Assembly: GCF_010731895.1 (NCBI RefSeq)
Contig: NZ_AP022596.1
Span: forward strand, 3,844,001 to 3,908,000
DNA length: 64,000 nt
Source of the DNA: Mycolicibacterium helvum
Lineage (GTDB): Bacteria; Actinomycetota; Actinomycetes; Mycobacteriales; Mycobacteriaceae
Reading direction: 5' to 3'
In this document: positions 38,185-47,634 of the stretch, piece by piece
Numbering within the stretch: position 1 is the stretch's first letter
How the letters are laid out: each line of letters opens with the position of its first letter
Program-made: the position numbers and the translations under genes
Notes under the pieces: generated by a model
What the model was told of the DNA's origin: nothing
Seen by the model: only the letters and a program-made list of their open reading frames with translations
Databases searched by the model: none

Positions 38185-39414
38185 CTAGTTGTCTGGTGGG
38201 GCCTTGGGTTCGAAGGGGTGGTACCACTTCCAGTCGGCGCGTTCGCCGGTGGGTCCGGGACACGGTGGAACATCCGGTGGCGGGTGGTTGGGCGGGCGGG
38301 CGAGTGACCTGTTGGTGAGTTGTTGTCCGTCGCGGTCGATGACGGTGAGGTGGTCGGCGGGGCCGCTGATGGTGATCTCGCCGCGGTGGTGTTCGCGGTG
38401 GTGATAGGGGCACAGCAGGACCAGGTTGTGTAGTTCGGTGGGGCCGCCGTTTTCCCAGTGCTGGATGTGATGGGAGTGCAGTCCGCGGGTGGCGGTGCAG
38501 CCCGGTATGGCGCAGGTGGTGTCGCGGTGTTCCAGCGCGCGACGCAGGCGGCGGTTGATGGTGCGGGTGGTCCGCCCGGCGCCGATGGGCTGGCCGTCGC
38601 GTTCGAACCAGACCTCGCAGGTGGCGTCACAGGTCAGATACTGGCGATCGCCGTCGGTGAGCAGCGGACCCAGATGCAATGCCGCAACGCGCTGTTCAAC
38701 ATCGACGTGCACGACGACGGTGGTGCGTTGCCCGTGCGGGCGGCGCGCGACGTCGGTGTCCCAGCCGGCTTCGACCAGGCTCATGAACGCATCCACGGTG
38801 TTCGGGAACGGTGGTGGATTCTCTGCCGAACCGCTGCCGTGGTCGTTCTGGTACTCGGCGATCAGTGCGTCGCGGTGCGATTGCAGGGCCGCATCGAAGG
38901 TCGCAGCTTCGTCCTGGGGCAGGGTGATCTTCCAGCTGGTCGACTCCTCACCCAACGTTTTATGGATCGAGCGAGGCGGGTCGGGCTGCGGACCAGGCTT
39001 GGGTGGGCGTGGCTCCAACTTGACCGCGGTACGCAGCTGGCTGACGGAGGCCACCGAGGCCAGCTGCGCGTAGTGCTCATCTGATCCCTCGGCGGCGCGG
39101 GCGGCGATGACGCCGACCTGATCGACCGACAGCCGGCCCTCCCGCAGGGCTGCCACGCAGCGGGGAAACTCCGAGATACGATGCGCCACCGCCGCAATCG
39201 TCTTGCCGTTGGCCGATGTGGTGCCCAATTTCCAGGCCACCACCGCGGCCACCGACCGCGCCCCGGTCATACCACACAGATTGCCGTGGTCCAGCTCAGC
39301 GATAAGGTCCACGATCCGCCCATCAATCGCATTGCGCTGACCGGCCAGCTCCGCCAACTCCTCAAACACCCGCTCAAGACGCTCAATTGGCATCAACTCA
39401 GCGGTCGAGGACAT
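38185..39414 (-). CDS. DUF222/HNH endonuclease-like protein (13E12 type)
   Basis: 409 residues from ATG 39414; the upstream in-frame extension is not used. N-terminal DUF222 helices (MPIERLERVFEELAELAGQ to EGRLSVDQVG), then a C-terminal HNH nuclease: CAIPGCTATRGLHSHHIQHW and NLVLLCPYHHREHHRG give the Cys pairs, central HH and Asn/His. These 13E12-type proteins are multi-copy and scattered in mycobacteria, often near mobile DNA. It is convergent with the toxin operon, 33 bp from its end. Confidence 0.85.
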   Translation of the reverse strand: MSSTAELMPIERLERVFEELAELAGQRNAIDGRIVDLIAELDHGNLCGMTGARSVAAVVAWKLGTTSANGKTIAAVAHRISEFPRCVAALREGRLSVDQVGVIAARAAEGSDEHYAQLASVASVSQLRTAVKLEPRPPKPGPQPDPPRSIHKTLGEESTSWKITLPQDEAATFDAALQSHRDALIAEYQNDHGSGSAENPPPFPNTVDAFMSLVEAGWDTDVARRPHGQRTTVVVHVDVEQRVAALHLGPLLTDGDRQYLTCDATCEVWFERDGQPIGAGRTTRTINRRLRRALEHRDTTCAIPGCTATRGLHSHHIQHWENGGPTELHNLVLLCPYHHREHHRGEITISGPADHLTVIDRDGQQLTNRSLARPPNHPPPDVPPCPGPTGERADWKWYHPFEPKAPPDN

Positions 39415-39454
39415 AACAACATCATGGCAGCAGCGTCCGACAAAAACGGACCGC

Positions 39455-40276
39455 TCAAAGATGCCGCAAAACCCGCTCCGCGAACACCCCCGGATGCTCC
39501 CGATGCATGAAGTGCCCACCAGGCATTTCCTCAATGACATACGAGCCCAAGAACATCCGTGCGGCACGCCGGTAGTCCGACACCTCGACGACGGGATCGT
39601 CGAGCCCGGCGAAGACGACCGTCGGCACCGTGATCCGCGCCCTCAACGACGCAGACGGCAACGGCCACAGCTTGCGGTAATAGCCGAACGCCGCGTCGAG
39701 ACTCCCCGGGCTTGCGAAGCACTCCCGCACAGCATCGAACTCCTCTGGCGGAGGTCTCCACGTCGGTGACCAACGTCGACAGATCGCGGGCAACGCTTCG
39801 AAATTGTTGCGGGCGAAGCGGTTCGCAGCACCTGGCAGCTTGTATGCCGCGAAATGTCGAGCGCCCCAAAGCTTCCGCGGAGACGGCTTCAATGTCGCCG
39901 GATGCGGAATCGCGACCGTGATCAGCTTGGACACCCGGTCGGGTTCCAACGCCGCCGCGCCGTACGCGGCCGACGCACCCCAGTCGTGACCGATAACCAC
40001 CGCCTCGGAGGCGCCCAAAGCGGAGATCAGGGCGAGCGGATCGCGGGCCAGCGTCTCCTGATCGGCATCCAAAGCAGACACCCCGGTCGGGTGATAACCC
40101 CGCATGAACGCGCTGACCGCGCGGTACCCCTTCGCGGCGATTCGCGGACGCAGGTCATCCCACGTGTGCGCGGTATCCGGGAAGCCATGGAGCATCAGCA
40201 CGAGGGGCCCTGAGCCCTCCTCGATATAGGCGAACGTCAGCCCGTTCGCCTCGACGTATCCAGTCGTCGCAGCCAT
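39455..40276 (-). CDS. Alpha/beta hydrolase, epoxide hydrolase-like
   Basis: 273 residues from ATG 40276 (a GTG at 40318 would add 14). Oxyanion loop MLHGFPDTAHTWDDLRP, nucleophile elbow VIGHDWGASAAYG with Asp instead of Ser, acid in FAGLDDPVVEV and catalytic His in GGHFMHREHPG. The Asp nucleophile points to epoxide hydrolase or haloalkane dehalogenase chemistry rather than an esterase; the substrate is not predictable. Monocistronic, upstream of the permease and reading the same way. Confidence 0.8.
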   Translation of the reverse strand: MAATTGYVEANGLTFAYIEEGSGPLVLMLHGFPDTAHTWDDLRPRIAAKGYRAVSAFMRGYHPTGVSALDADQETLARDPLALISALGASEAVVIGHDWGASAAYGAAALEPDRVSKLITVAIPHPATLKPSPRKLWGARHFAAYKLPGAANRFARNNFEALPAICRRWSPTWRPPPEEFDAVRECFASPGSLDAAFGYYRKLWPLPSASLRARITVPTVVFAGLDDPVVEVSDYRRAARMFLGSYVIEEMPGGHFMHREHPGVFAERVLRHL

Positions 40277-40404
40277 GCCCTGTGGAGAGTACTCCGGATA
40301 GTCAGCCACAGCGGCCACACTCAGACCATGGCCGCGGCGACCCGCGCATCGTCACGCCGACGCTGGGATAGCCGACGGGCCACGCTGTTGTGGCCAATGC
40401 CGGC

Positions 40405-41907
40405 TCAGCGCTTGGGGATGGCATCGTTGTAGGGTGCGCTGCTACGGTCGTGGAGCGGGTGAATGACCATGTATACCAAGCCGATTCCCACCACGATCAC
40501 TGCGGAGAGCGCGACGATCCAGTTGTCGTACCACGGGGCGCCGGGTGTCCGGGGCCAGGCCATGTTGATCATCGCGACGACGCCGTAAATCAGTGCAGCG
40601 ACGTTGACGGCCACGGCCCACCGTCCCAGCCGGTACTTGCCGCTGGGCACCCAGCCCTTGAGTCGGGCGCGAAGCGCAGCGAACACCACCATCTGGAAAG
40701 CCAGGTAGATGCCGAAGGCTGCGAAGCTGATGATCTTGGTGATGGCGTCGGTGGAGAACTTCGAACCAATCACGATCACCGCGGGCACCAGCGCGGCCAA
40801 CAGCAGCGCATAGGGCGGGACGTGCCGGGTGGGCGAGAACTTCTTGAGCAACGTGCTTCCCATGATCATGCCGTCGCGGCCGTACGAGTACGCCAGCCGG
40901 CTCGCGGCCGCCTGCAAGCTCATCGCGCAGGACAGGAACGAGATGAGCACGATGAACAGCACGATGCGGGCGCCCACGCTGCCGAAGGCGTCGTTGAGCA
41001 GGGTACTGACCGGGTCGGTCTCGGTGCCGGCGATGACGGCCGGGATATCGGTGACGGCCAGCACCAGTGCCAGGCAGACGAACGTCGCGGCCGCACCACC
41101 GACGTAGATGGTGCGGCGCATCGCCTTGGGAATCAGGCGGCCGGGGTTGGGAACCTCCTCGGCGACGTCGCCGCAGGCCTCGAAACCGTAGTACTGGTAG
41201 ATGCCGATCAGCGCGGCAGCGGCGAAGGCCCATAGATAATTGCCGTCTCCGCCGGCGCCCATCCGATCAAAGATCACCGAGAGGTTGTGCTCTCGGTGCG
41301 AGACGAGCAGCCAGACACCCACCACCAGAGCGCCGATCAGCTCGGCGCTGAATCCGATGATGGCCGCGCGCGCAAGGACTTTCGTACCCATGAAGTTGAT
41401 GATGGTGGCCAGCGCCAGCAGCGCCAATGCGAAGGCGATGGTGTTGTCGACGGTCGCTTCGATGCCGAATGCCGCGGCGATGTAGGGTCCGGCTCCGTAC
41501 ACCACCGACGAGATGGTCACCAATAGCGCGACCATGTAGATCCAGCCGGTCATCCAGGCGTACCTGCGTCCCCACAGCCGTCGAGCCCACGGGTACACCC
41601 CGCCGGCCACCGGGAATTGCGCGACGATTTCGCTGAACACCAGAGCCACCAGCAGCTGGCCCAGGCCCACGATAAGGAAGCTCCAAATCATCGGCGGCCC
41701 GCCGGTGGCCAGGGCAAAGGCGAACAGCGTGTACACCCCGACAACGGGGGACAGGTAGGTGAAGCCCAGTGAGAAGTTGGCCCACGGGCTCATGTCCCGT
41801 TTGAACTCGGACTTATAGCCGAGCGCATGCAGATGCGCCGCGTCGTCCTCGTCGTGGAAGTCGTAGTAGCCCTCGCTGGCCGACGAGGGATTCGATGGTG
41901 AGGCCAT
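40405..41907 (-). CDS. APC-family amine/amino acid permease
   Basis: 500 residues from ATG 41907; an in-frame TTG at 41949 is weaker. About 12 helices. N-terminal cytoplasmic part ends KRDMSPWANFSLGFTYLSP, typical of the amino acid/choline (ACT) branch, with PVAGGVYPWARRLWGRRYAW and YYGFEACGDVAEEVPNPGR. Divergent from a GntR regulator over a 141-bp gap and next to gamma-glutamyl pathway genes, so it probably imports the amine that the cluster degrades (GABA, putrescine, cadaverine or 5-aminovalerate). Confidence 0.8.
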   Translation of the reverse strand: MASPSNPSSASEGYYDFHDEDDAAHLHALGYKSEFKRDMSPWANFSLGFTYLSPVVGVYTLFAFALATGGPPMIWSFLIVGLGQLLVALVFSEIVAQFPVAGGVYPWARRLWGRRYAWMTGWIYMVALLVTISSVVYGAGPYIAAAFGIEATVDNTIAFALALLALATIINFMGTKVLARAAIIGFSAELIGALVVGVWLLVSHREHNLSVIFDRMGAGGDGNYLWAFAAAALIGIYQYYGFEACGDVAEEVPNPGRLIPKAMRRTIYVGGAAATFVCLALVLAVTDIPAVIAGTETDPVSTLLNDAFGSVGARIVLFIVLISFLSCAMSLQAAASRLAYSYGRDGMIMGSTLLKKFSPTRHVPPYALLLAALVPAVIVIGSKFSTDAITKIISFAAFGIYLAFQMVVFAALRARLKGWVPSGKYRLGRWAVAVNVAALIYGVVAMINMAWPRTPGAPWYDNWIVALSAVIVVGIGLVYMVIHPLHDRSSAPYNDAIPKR

Positions 41908-42048
41908 GGAGCTGCTTTCTGCCGTCGGGGCATGAATTTCGGTGAGCAAAAACTACAGTTCTATTGTTTATCCGGCAACGGGAACGGCAGAATTGATCCA
42001 GAATCCGGTAAATTTCTTGCACCGAGCAGGGGCAGGAGGTGGGCGACG

Positions 42049-42789
42049 GTGTCGTCGTTGTCGCCGCTGGTCGCTGGGGAGGCGCCGATCGGGCGTGCCG
42101 ACGAGATCGTGCAGCGCATTACCGAAGCGATCCACCTCGGATTGCTCGACGACGCTGAACGGCTGCCAGTGGAAGTCGATCTGGCAGGCCAGTTCGGCGT
42201 GGCGCCGATGACCGTCCGCGAAGCGCTGGCCACACTCCGCGATCAGGGCCTGGTCGAGACGCGGCGGGGCCGCAGCGGCGGGTCCTTCGTGTGCCGGCCC
42301 GCCGGGCCACCGGTCGAGCAGCTGACCGCCCGGCTGGCCGCCATGAGTATTTCGGACGTGCGCGATCTGTTCGACGAGCACACCGCCATCGCCGGTCAGG
42401 CCGCCCGGCTCGCCGCCGAACGGGCGGCGCCTTACGCCGTGCGACGCCTGTTCGCCCTGACTGACCAGCTCGGATCGGCGGTGACGCTGGGGGACCGGAT
42501 TCGCGCCGACAGCCGGTTTCACATCCAGGTCGCGATCGCTTCGCAGTCGGCTCGGCTGGCCCGCCGTGAGGCCAACCTGCAGGCCGAAGTTGCCGGGCTG
42601 ATCTGGCTGCCGGTCGAGCCCGTCGTGCAGGTGGACCCCTACGTCGAGGAACTGCATGCGATTTCGGCGGCAGTGGCTGCCGAGAACGCGGCCGAGGCGC
42701 GCAGGCTGGCCGAGGCCCACATCATGGGCCAGCTGGCGCGGTTGACGCAGGTCAACGTGAACCTGACTGTCGGGCGGGGTGCGTCGTGA
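42049..42789 (+). CDS. GntR-family transcriptional regulator (FadR/FCD type)
   Basis: 246 residues from GTG 42049, with AGGAGG at 42034-42039. N-terminal wHTH: ERLPVEVDLAGQFGVAPMTV then REALATLRDQGLVETRRGRS. The C-terminal FCD-like helical domain starts near SISDVRDLFDEHTAIAG and would bind a small acid. Divergent from the permease, and its stop overlaps the Cache-domain gene (GTGA), so sensor and regulator are made together. Confidence 0.87.
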   Translation: MSSLSPLVAGEAPIGRADEIVQRITEAIHLGLLDDAERLPVEVDLAGQFGVAPMTVREALATLRDQGLVETRRGRSGGSFVCRPAGPPVEQLTARLAAMSISDVRDLFDEHTAIAGQAARLAAERAAPYAVRRLFALTDQLGSAVTLGDRIRADSRFHIQVAIASQSARLARREANLQAEVAGLIWLPVEPVVQVDPYVEELHAISAAVAAENAAEARRLAEAHIMGQLARLTQVNVNLTVGRGAS

Positions 42790-43490
42790 CGACCGAGGCG
42801 GATCGGCTGGCGCGGCAGGCCTCGGAACGCTTGGAGCCGGCGTACGTGCTGCTGGATCGCATCGCCGGCGAGGTACTTCGCAGCCGCCCGGTCCGCGCCC
42901 CGCTCAGCGAGGCGAATCTCAGCGGTCTGCAACGGTTGCTGGCCGATCTGGTTGCCGACGAGCCGCTGGCCTGGGGCATGGGATTCATCGCCGCGCCCTT
43001 GATCGTCGACGGCTTGGAGCGCTACCTGGCCTGGTGGCAGCGGCAAAATACCCGGGTGGCGCGCCTGCGGCTGAACTTCGACCCGACCAGTGTTGACGTC
43101 TACGACTACCTCCAGATGGACTGGTTCCAGCTACCGCAGCGTGGGCAAGCGCGGGTGGCGTACGGCCCCTACGTCGACTACAGCGGGTCGGATATGTACA
43201 CCGTCACCGCGGCGGTGCCGGTGGTCGCCGACGGCGTTTTCCTCGGCGTCGCCGGGGCCGATCTGGTGGTCGGGGAGATTGAGCGGCGGCTGCTGGAGGT
43301 GCTGCACGGCACAACGGCCGATGCCGTCATCGTCAACACCGAGCGGCGAGTCGTAGCCGCGAACACACCGCGCTGGATCGTGGGGTCGCGGCTGCCCACG
43401 ATGCCGCAGGCTGGGGATTTTCGTGAGGTCGCCGAGTTGCCGCTCGGTATCGGGTGGGTGCTTGCGCTCGCCGATCCGGCCGCGGGCTGA
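42786..43490 (+). CDS. Soluble Cache-domain sensor-like protein
   Basis: 234 residues from GTG 42786, overlapping the GntR stop. A helical N-terminus (about 1-60) leads into a PDC/Cache fold: WFQLPQRGQARVAYGPYVDY, MYTVTAAVPVVADGVFLGVA and GADLVVGEIERRLLE match the ligand-binding half of amine- and carboxylate-sensing Cache receptors. There is no signal peptide or transmembrane helix, so unlike most Cache sensors it appears cytoplasmic. Coupling to a GntR regulator suggests it senses the pathway amine for that regulator. Confidence 0.75.
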   Translation: MTTEADRLARQASERLEPAYVLLDRIAGEVLRSRPVRAPLSEANLSGLQRLLADLVADEPLAWGMGFIAAPLIVDGLERYLAWWQRQNTRVARLRLNFDPTSVDVYDYLQMDWFQLPQRGQARVAYGPYVDYSGSDMYTVTAAVPVVADGVFLGVAGADLVVGEIERRLLEVLHGTTADAVIVNTERRVVAANTPRWIVGSRLPTMPQAGDFREVAELPLGIGWVLALADPAAG

Positions 43491-43544
43491 GCGTTCGTAG
43501 GTATCCGGGCTGAACCGTCGTTACGGCGAATTAACGCGAATCGC

Positions 43545-43573
43545 TTGACAGTAACAATCTAGTTTTAGAGTAT
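43545..43573 (+). promoter_or_regulatory. Candidate promoter of the P450-glutamyl ligase operon
   Basis: A perfect TTGACA at 43545-43550 is followed after 17 bases by GAGTAT (43568-43573); TAGAGT at 43566-43571 is an alternative -10 at a shorter spacing. The whole 43540-43590 stretch is strikingly AT-rich for this window, as expected for a promoter. It serves the operon starting with the P450 gene. Confidence 0.45.
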
Positions 43574-43609
43574 TTACAGACTGTTCCTGTGGCTCTGGAG
43601 GTAGCGCCC

Positions 43610-44821
43610 ATGTCTTCCGTCTCCTCGACGGCCGCCGACCAGGTGCCTTTTTTCGACGTCGCCGATCCGGCGTTTTCGATCACCTCGCCGGAGGTGCACG
43701 CCGCCCGGGAACGTAGCTGGTACGCGACGACGCCGTACGGGATCGCGGTGCTGCGTTACGAACAGATGAACAAGCTGCTCAAGAGCCGCCTGCTGCGGCA
43801 GGGCAGCATCGCGTGGCCGGCCCACAACGGCGTTACCGAAGGGCCGTTCGCGCGGTGGTGGGCCAGTTGGATCCTCAACAAGGAGGGCGAGGAACATCGC
43901 CGGCTGCGCCGATTGATGACCCCGGCCTTCTCCCAGAAGCTCATCGCCGAGTTGGTGCCCCGGTTCCAGACTTTGGCAGCAGAACTCATCGACAACTTTG
44001 CCGAACCGGACCGTTGTGAATTCGTCAGCGAGTTCGCCGAGCCCTACTCGGCCCGAGTCATCGCCATCATGCTCGGTTTTCCCGAAGAGGAATGGCAGGT
44101 CATCGCCACCGCGTCCACGACACTCGGCCTGGCAATGGGGGTGACGCTCAAACAGGATCTGCCCGCCATCGAGGCCGCACTGCAGCGGTTGTATGACTAC
44201 TGCGATGCGCTGGTGGCGGATCGCCGGATCAACCCCCGCGACGATTTCGTCACGGCCCTGGTCAACGCTTCGGAACCGGACGACGGCCGATTGAGTGACG
44301 AGGAGCTGCGCGACGGCCTGGTGCTGCTGATCTTCGGCGGCTTTGACACCACCCGCAATCAGCTGGGCCTGGCCATGCAGACGTTCCTGGCCAACCCCGA
44401 TCAGTGGCGACTGCTCGCGCGGCGGCCGGATCTCGGGGGCAAGGCCGTCGAGGAGGTCATGCGACTCAACCCGACGACGCGCTGGGTGACGCGTGAAGTG
44501 ATCGAGGACTTCGAATACGAGGGCGTGCAGCTTCGCGCCGGAACCACCGTGCACCTCTACGGTGAGTCGGGCGGTACCGACCCGCGGGTCTTCACGCCAG
44601 ATTTCGATATCACTGCAGAACGCAAGCCGCACTTTGGGTTTGGCGCCGGTGTGCATTACTGCCTCGGCCACTTTGTCGCGCGAGCCGACATGAGCGAAGC
44701 CCTGCCCTTGTTGGCCCGCCGGATGGTCGACCCCCGAGAACTGCCCGGTGCGAGCTGGCTACCGGACTCGGGGAACACCGGCCCCAATCGGCTGCCGATC
44801 GGTTTTACCCCCCACCCCTGA
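43610..44821 (+). CDS. Cytochrome P450
   Basis: 403 residues from ATG 43610 (TGGAGGTAG upstream). I-helix FGGFDTTRNQLGLAM, K-helix ExxR in EEVMRLN, and the haem loop FGFGAGVHYCLGHF with axial Cys351. EHRRLRRLMTPAFS is the C-helix region. Class I bacterial P450, so it needs an external ferredoxin that is not encoded nearby. Being the first gene of the glutamyl-ligase operon, it may act on the same substrate or on a related amine, but this is only a guess. Confidence 0.9.
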   Translation: MSSVSSTAADQVPFFDVADPAFSITSPEVHAARERSWYATTPYGIAVLRYEQMNKLLKSRLLRQGSIAWPAHNGVTEGPFARWWASWILNKEGEEHRRLRRLMTPAFSQKLIAELVPRFQTLAAELIDNFAEPDRCEFVSEFAEPYSARVIAIMLGFPEEEWQVIATASTTLGLAMGVTLKQDLPAIEAALQRLYDYCDALVADRRINPRDDFVTALVNASEPDDGRLSDEELRDGLVLLIFGGFDTTRNQLGLAMQTFLANPDQWRLLARRPDLGGKAVEEVMRLNPTTRWVTREVIEDFEYEGVQLRAGTTVHLYGESGGTDPRVFTPDFDITAERKPHFGFGAGVHYCLGHFVARADMSEALPLLARRMVDPRELPGASWLPDSGNTGPNRLPIGFTPHP

Positions 44822-44837
44822 GTCTTAAGGACCATCC

Positions 44838-46223
44838 ATGAGCACCACACCGCTGGACGCACACCGGCAAGCCAACGCCGACGGCCCGGCACTGGCCGAG
44901 GTACTGGCCACCATTGCCGACCGCAATGTCGAACTGGTCTACTTCCAGGCCGTCACCATCACCGGTCGTGTTGTCGGAAAGGTAGTCCCAGCACGGCATT
45001 TCGAGCGGCTAGCGGTCAAAGGGGTGCAACAGCACCAGACGGCGGTGGCCAATCTGCAAGGCACCCGCGACGGCGTACTGCTGGCCGGCGGCGTCAACGC
45101 CCCCGAATACACGGCGATGCCCGACCTGGAGACGTTCGCGGTGTTGCCGTGGGACACCAACTTCGCCCGGGCGTTCTGCCGGCTCTACGAACCCGACCAT
45201 CTGGCCGAGCGGGCCGGTGCCGAATTCTCCTGCGACACCCGCGGATTGCTGCGGCGAATGCACATCGGATTCACCGATCGCACCGGGCTGGAGCTACGTA
45301 CCGGCTGCGAACCCGAAATGACTTGGCGTGGGGAGGGTTTGGAAGCCCACTTTCGGCCCGGGTCCAGCCCGGCCTACAACATCGAGCACCTCGAGCGGAA
45401 CCGTCCGATCGTCAAGAAGGTGATCGCATACGCCCAGGAGCTGGGCCTGGACATGGTCGAAGGCGACTACGAGGACGAGTACCAGGTCGAGCTGAACTTC
45501 ATGTACGACCGCGCCGACCTCACCGCCGACCGGCTGGTCACCTACCGACAGATCTGCAAGCAGGTGGCCCGCGAACTGGGCATTGAAGCCAGCTTTATAC
45601 CCAAGCCGGCGACCGGGATGATGGGCAACGGCTGTCACCACAACTTCAGCCTGTGGCGCGACGGCGTGAACGTGCTGGCCGATCCGGGGGTTACCGAACT
45701 GCATCTGTCCGAGATCGGCAAGTACGCCCTGGGGGGTCTGCTGGCGCATTCGGCGGGTGCCATGCTGATCAACGGTTCCACCGTGAACTCCTACAAACGA
45801 TATTGGGACGCCGGACAGTTCGCGCCCTCGCGGATCAACTGGGGCCTGGACAACAAGACCTGCACCGTCCGACTGTCGACTGTCGGTCGGCTCGAATACA
45901 AGTTGCCCGATGCCGCCGTCAACCCGTACCTGTCGCACGCGGTGATCCTGGCGGCCTGTGAGGACGGGCTGAAGAACTCGACCGATCCCGGTGCACCCAC
46001 CCAGGGTTCGTCCTACGATGCGCCGGTCGACGACCGCTTCGGTGCCCTGCCACTGACCCTTGGCGAGGCCATCAGCGCGTTTCGCTCCGATGGCGTGCTC
46101 GCCGAGGCCCTCGGGCCTGAGCTGTCCGGGCTTCTCGTCGATTTCCACGCCGACGAGTGGGCCCGGTTCTGTGGATATGTGACCGATTGGGAGCGCGATA
46201 TGTACTGGGATGACCTGCCATGA
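44838..46223 (+). CDS. Glutamine synthetase-like gamma-glutamyl-amine ligase
   Basis: 461 residues from ATG 44838. Glutamine synthetase fold: metal/Glu motif in RTGCEPEMTWRGEG, the second Glu pair in VEGDYEDEYQVELNF, HHNFSLWRDG in the ATP/metal core, and NGSTVNSYKRYWDAG near the substrate site. Residues used for ammonia binding in true GlnA are not clearly kept, and the length matches PuuA/GlnA3-type ligases that join glutamate to amines. The two C26 hydrolases downstream fit such a gamma-glutamyl route. Stop overlaps the next gene (ATGA). Confidence 0.8.
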   Translation: MSTTPLDAHRQANADGPALAEVLATIADRNVELVYFQAVTITGRVVGKVVPARHFERLAVKGVQQHQTAVANLQGTRDGVLLAGGVNAPEYTAMPDLETFAVLPWDTNFARAFCRLYEPDHLAERAGAEFSCDTRGLLRRMHIGFTDRTGLELRTGCEPEMTWRGEGLEAHFRPGSSPAYNIEHLERNRPIVKKVIAYAQELGLDMVEGDYEDEYQVELNFMYDRADLTADRLVTYRQICKQVARELGIEASFIPKPATGMMGNGCHHNFSLWRDGVNVLADPGVTELHLSEIGKYALGGLLAHSAGAMLINGSTVNSYKRYWDAGQFAPSRINWGLDNKTCTVRLSTVGRLEYKLPDAAVNPYLSHAVILAACEDGLKNSTDPGAPTQGSSYDAPVDDRFGALPLTLGEAISAFRSDGVLAEALGPELSGLLVDFHADEWARFCGYVTDWERDMYWDDLP

Positions 46224-46924
46224 GCACACCGTTGAGACTGGCCTGCCTGGATGCCGATGCACCGCCGCTTTTTTCGCTGTGGACTCCGCAGAACGGGCGC
46301 ACCGGCTATGAACCCGCAGTGGCCGAAGCCCTGGGGGACGAACTCGGCCGTCCGGTCGAGTGGATTCGGGTTCCCTGGGTCGACATGATCCCGGCGGTAC
46401 AGCGCGGCGACGCCGACGCGGTGCTGTGCGGACAGGGCATCACCGCAGAACGTCAGGCGCAAGTCGACTTCACCCGGCCCTATGCCGTCTTTCATGAGGG
46501 CGTGCTGGTACGCCGCAGCTCGGGCATCAACGGGCCGGAGGGTCTCGTCGGCCGCAAGGTCGCGGCCATCGAGAACAGCACCAACATGACGCTGGTCGAA
46601 ACCTTCACCGGCGCAGTGCCAGTCGCTTTCGGGGCCGGTTCCGATGACGTCTACGCCGACATGCTGGCCGCGCTATCGGCCGGTGAAGTCGACGCTGTCG
46701 TCGACGACGACGTGGTGTTCGTGCCGTTGGGCGCTACTCATCCGGACTATGAGCTGGCATTCACCGTTCAGACCGCCAACCAGTGGGGCATCGCGGTGGC
46801 CAAGGACCGTCCCGACACGCTGGCCGAGCTCAATGACGCGCTCGCCCGGCTTGTCGAGTCCGGGCGGTTGCGCAAGGTGTGGGAGCAGTGGTTGCCCACC
46901 TTGGACTATCCCTTCGGGACGTGA
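46220..46924 (+). CDS. Substrate-binding protein (SBP_bac_3 fold) without signal peptide
   Basis: 234 residues from ATG 46220, overlapping the ligase stop. Type II periplasmic binding fold: RLACLDADAPPLFSLW, ERQAQVDFTRPYAVFHEGVL, then GLVGRKVAAIENSTN and QWGIAVAKDRP. No hydrophobic signal, lipobox or partner permease/ATPase genes are present, so it may be a cytoplasmic amino acid or amine binder. It could also be a remnant of an uptake system. Both ends overlap the neighbours, so it is a real operon member. Confidence 0.75.
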   Translation: MSTPLRLACLDADAPPLFSLWTPQNGRTGYEPAVAEALGDELGRPVEWIRVPWVDMIPAVQRGDADAVLCGQGITAERQAQVDFTRPYAVFHEGVLVRRSSGINGPEGLVGRKVAAIENSTNMTLVETFTGAVPVAFGAGSDDVYADMLAALSAGEVDAVVDDDVVFVPLGATHPDYELAFTVQTANQWGIAVAKDRPDTLAELNDALARLVESGRLRKVWEQWLPTLDYPFGT

Positions 46925-47634
46925 CTCGGCCGCTGGTGGCGGTGGTTGGGCGTCGCGCCGAACAGGTTGCGATCCTGCGCTTCTCGGCCACCCTGGCCGC
47001 CGAAGCGCTGTGTGAGGCGGTGTGGGCGGCAGGCGGCGAGCCGGTGGTGCTGCACGGACCTGCCGGCGACCCGGCGATGGATCTTCCGGACCGGCTGGAC
47101 CGCTTCGACGGTGTGCTGATGCCCGGCGGCGCCGACGTCGACCCGATCCGCTACGGTGCGCAGGCCGACCCCCGGACCCAGGACACCGTGCCGTTCCAGG
47201 ACGACTATGACCTAGCCGTCAGCCGGGCCGTCATCGACCTGGGGCTGCCGATGCTGGCGATCTGTCGGGGTATGCAGATCCTCAACGTCGCCGCCGGCGG
47301 CACCCTGTGCCAGCACATATCAGAGACGACGACGCCACACCACAACGCGATTCACGATGTTCGCGTACTACGCGAGTCGCGGCTGCACCTCATCGTGGGA
47401 TCCGATCACATCGATGTGTCGTCCTACCATCACCAAGCGATTGACCGGCTGGGCGCCGATCTCGTGGTGACGGCGGTGGCCGGCGACGGCGTGGTTGAAG
47501 CTGTTGAGCACTGCCGCGCCGACATCATCGCGGTGCAGTGGCATCCCGAAGACCGGCACGGCGGCTGCGCTACCGACACCGCATTATTCGCCGACCTGAT
47601 TGATCGGGCCGGCAAACGAAAGGACTCTTTGTGA
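46921..47634 (+). CDS. Gamma-glutamyl-amine hydrolase (peptidase C26), copy 1
   Basis: 237 residues from GTG 46921. Class-I amidotransferase fold: GVLMPGGADVDPIRYG, the nucleophile elbow LAICRGMQILNVA with the catalytic Cys, and IAVQWHPEDRHGG with the catalytic His and Glu. Resembles PuuD, which frees glutamate from gamma-glutamyl-amino acids such as gamma-Glu-GABA. It overlaps both the SBP and the second hydrolase gene. Confidence 0.85.
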   Translation: MTRPLVAVVGRRAEQVAILRFSATLAAEALCEAVWAAGGEPVVLHGPAGDPAMDLPDRLDRFDGVLMPGGADVDPIRYGAQADPRTQDTVPFQDDYDLAVSRAVIDLGLPMLAICRGMQILNVAAGGTLCQHISETTTPHHNAIHDVRVLRESRLHLIVGSDHIDVSSYHHQAIDRLGADLVVTAVAGDGVVEAVEHCRADIIAVQWHPEDRHGGCATDTALFADLIDRAGKRKDSL

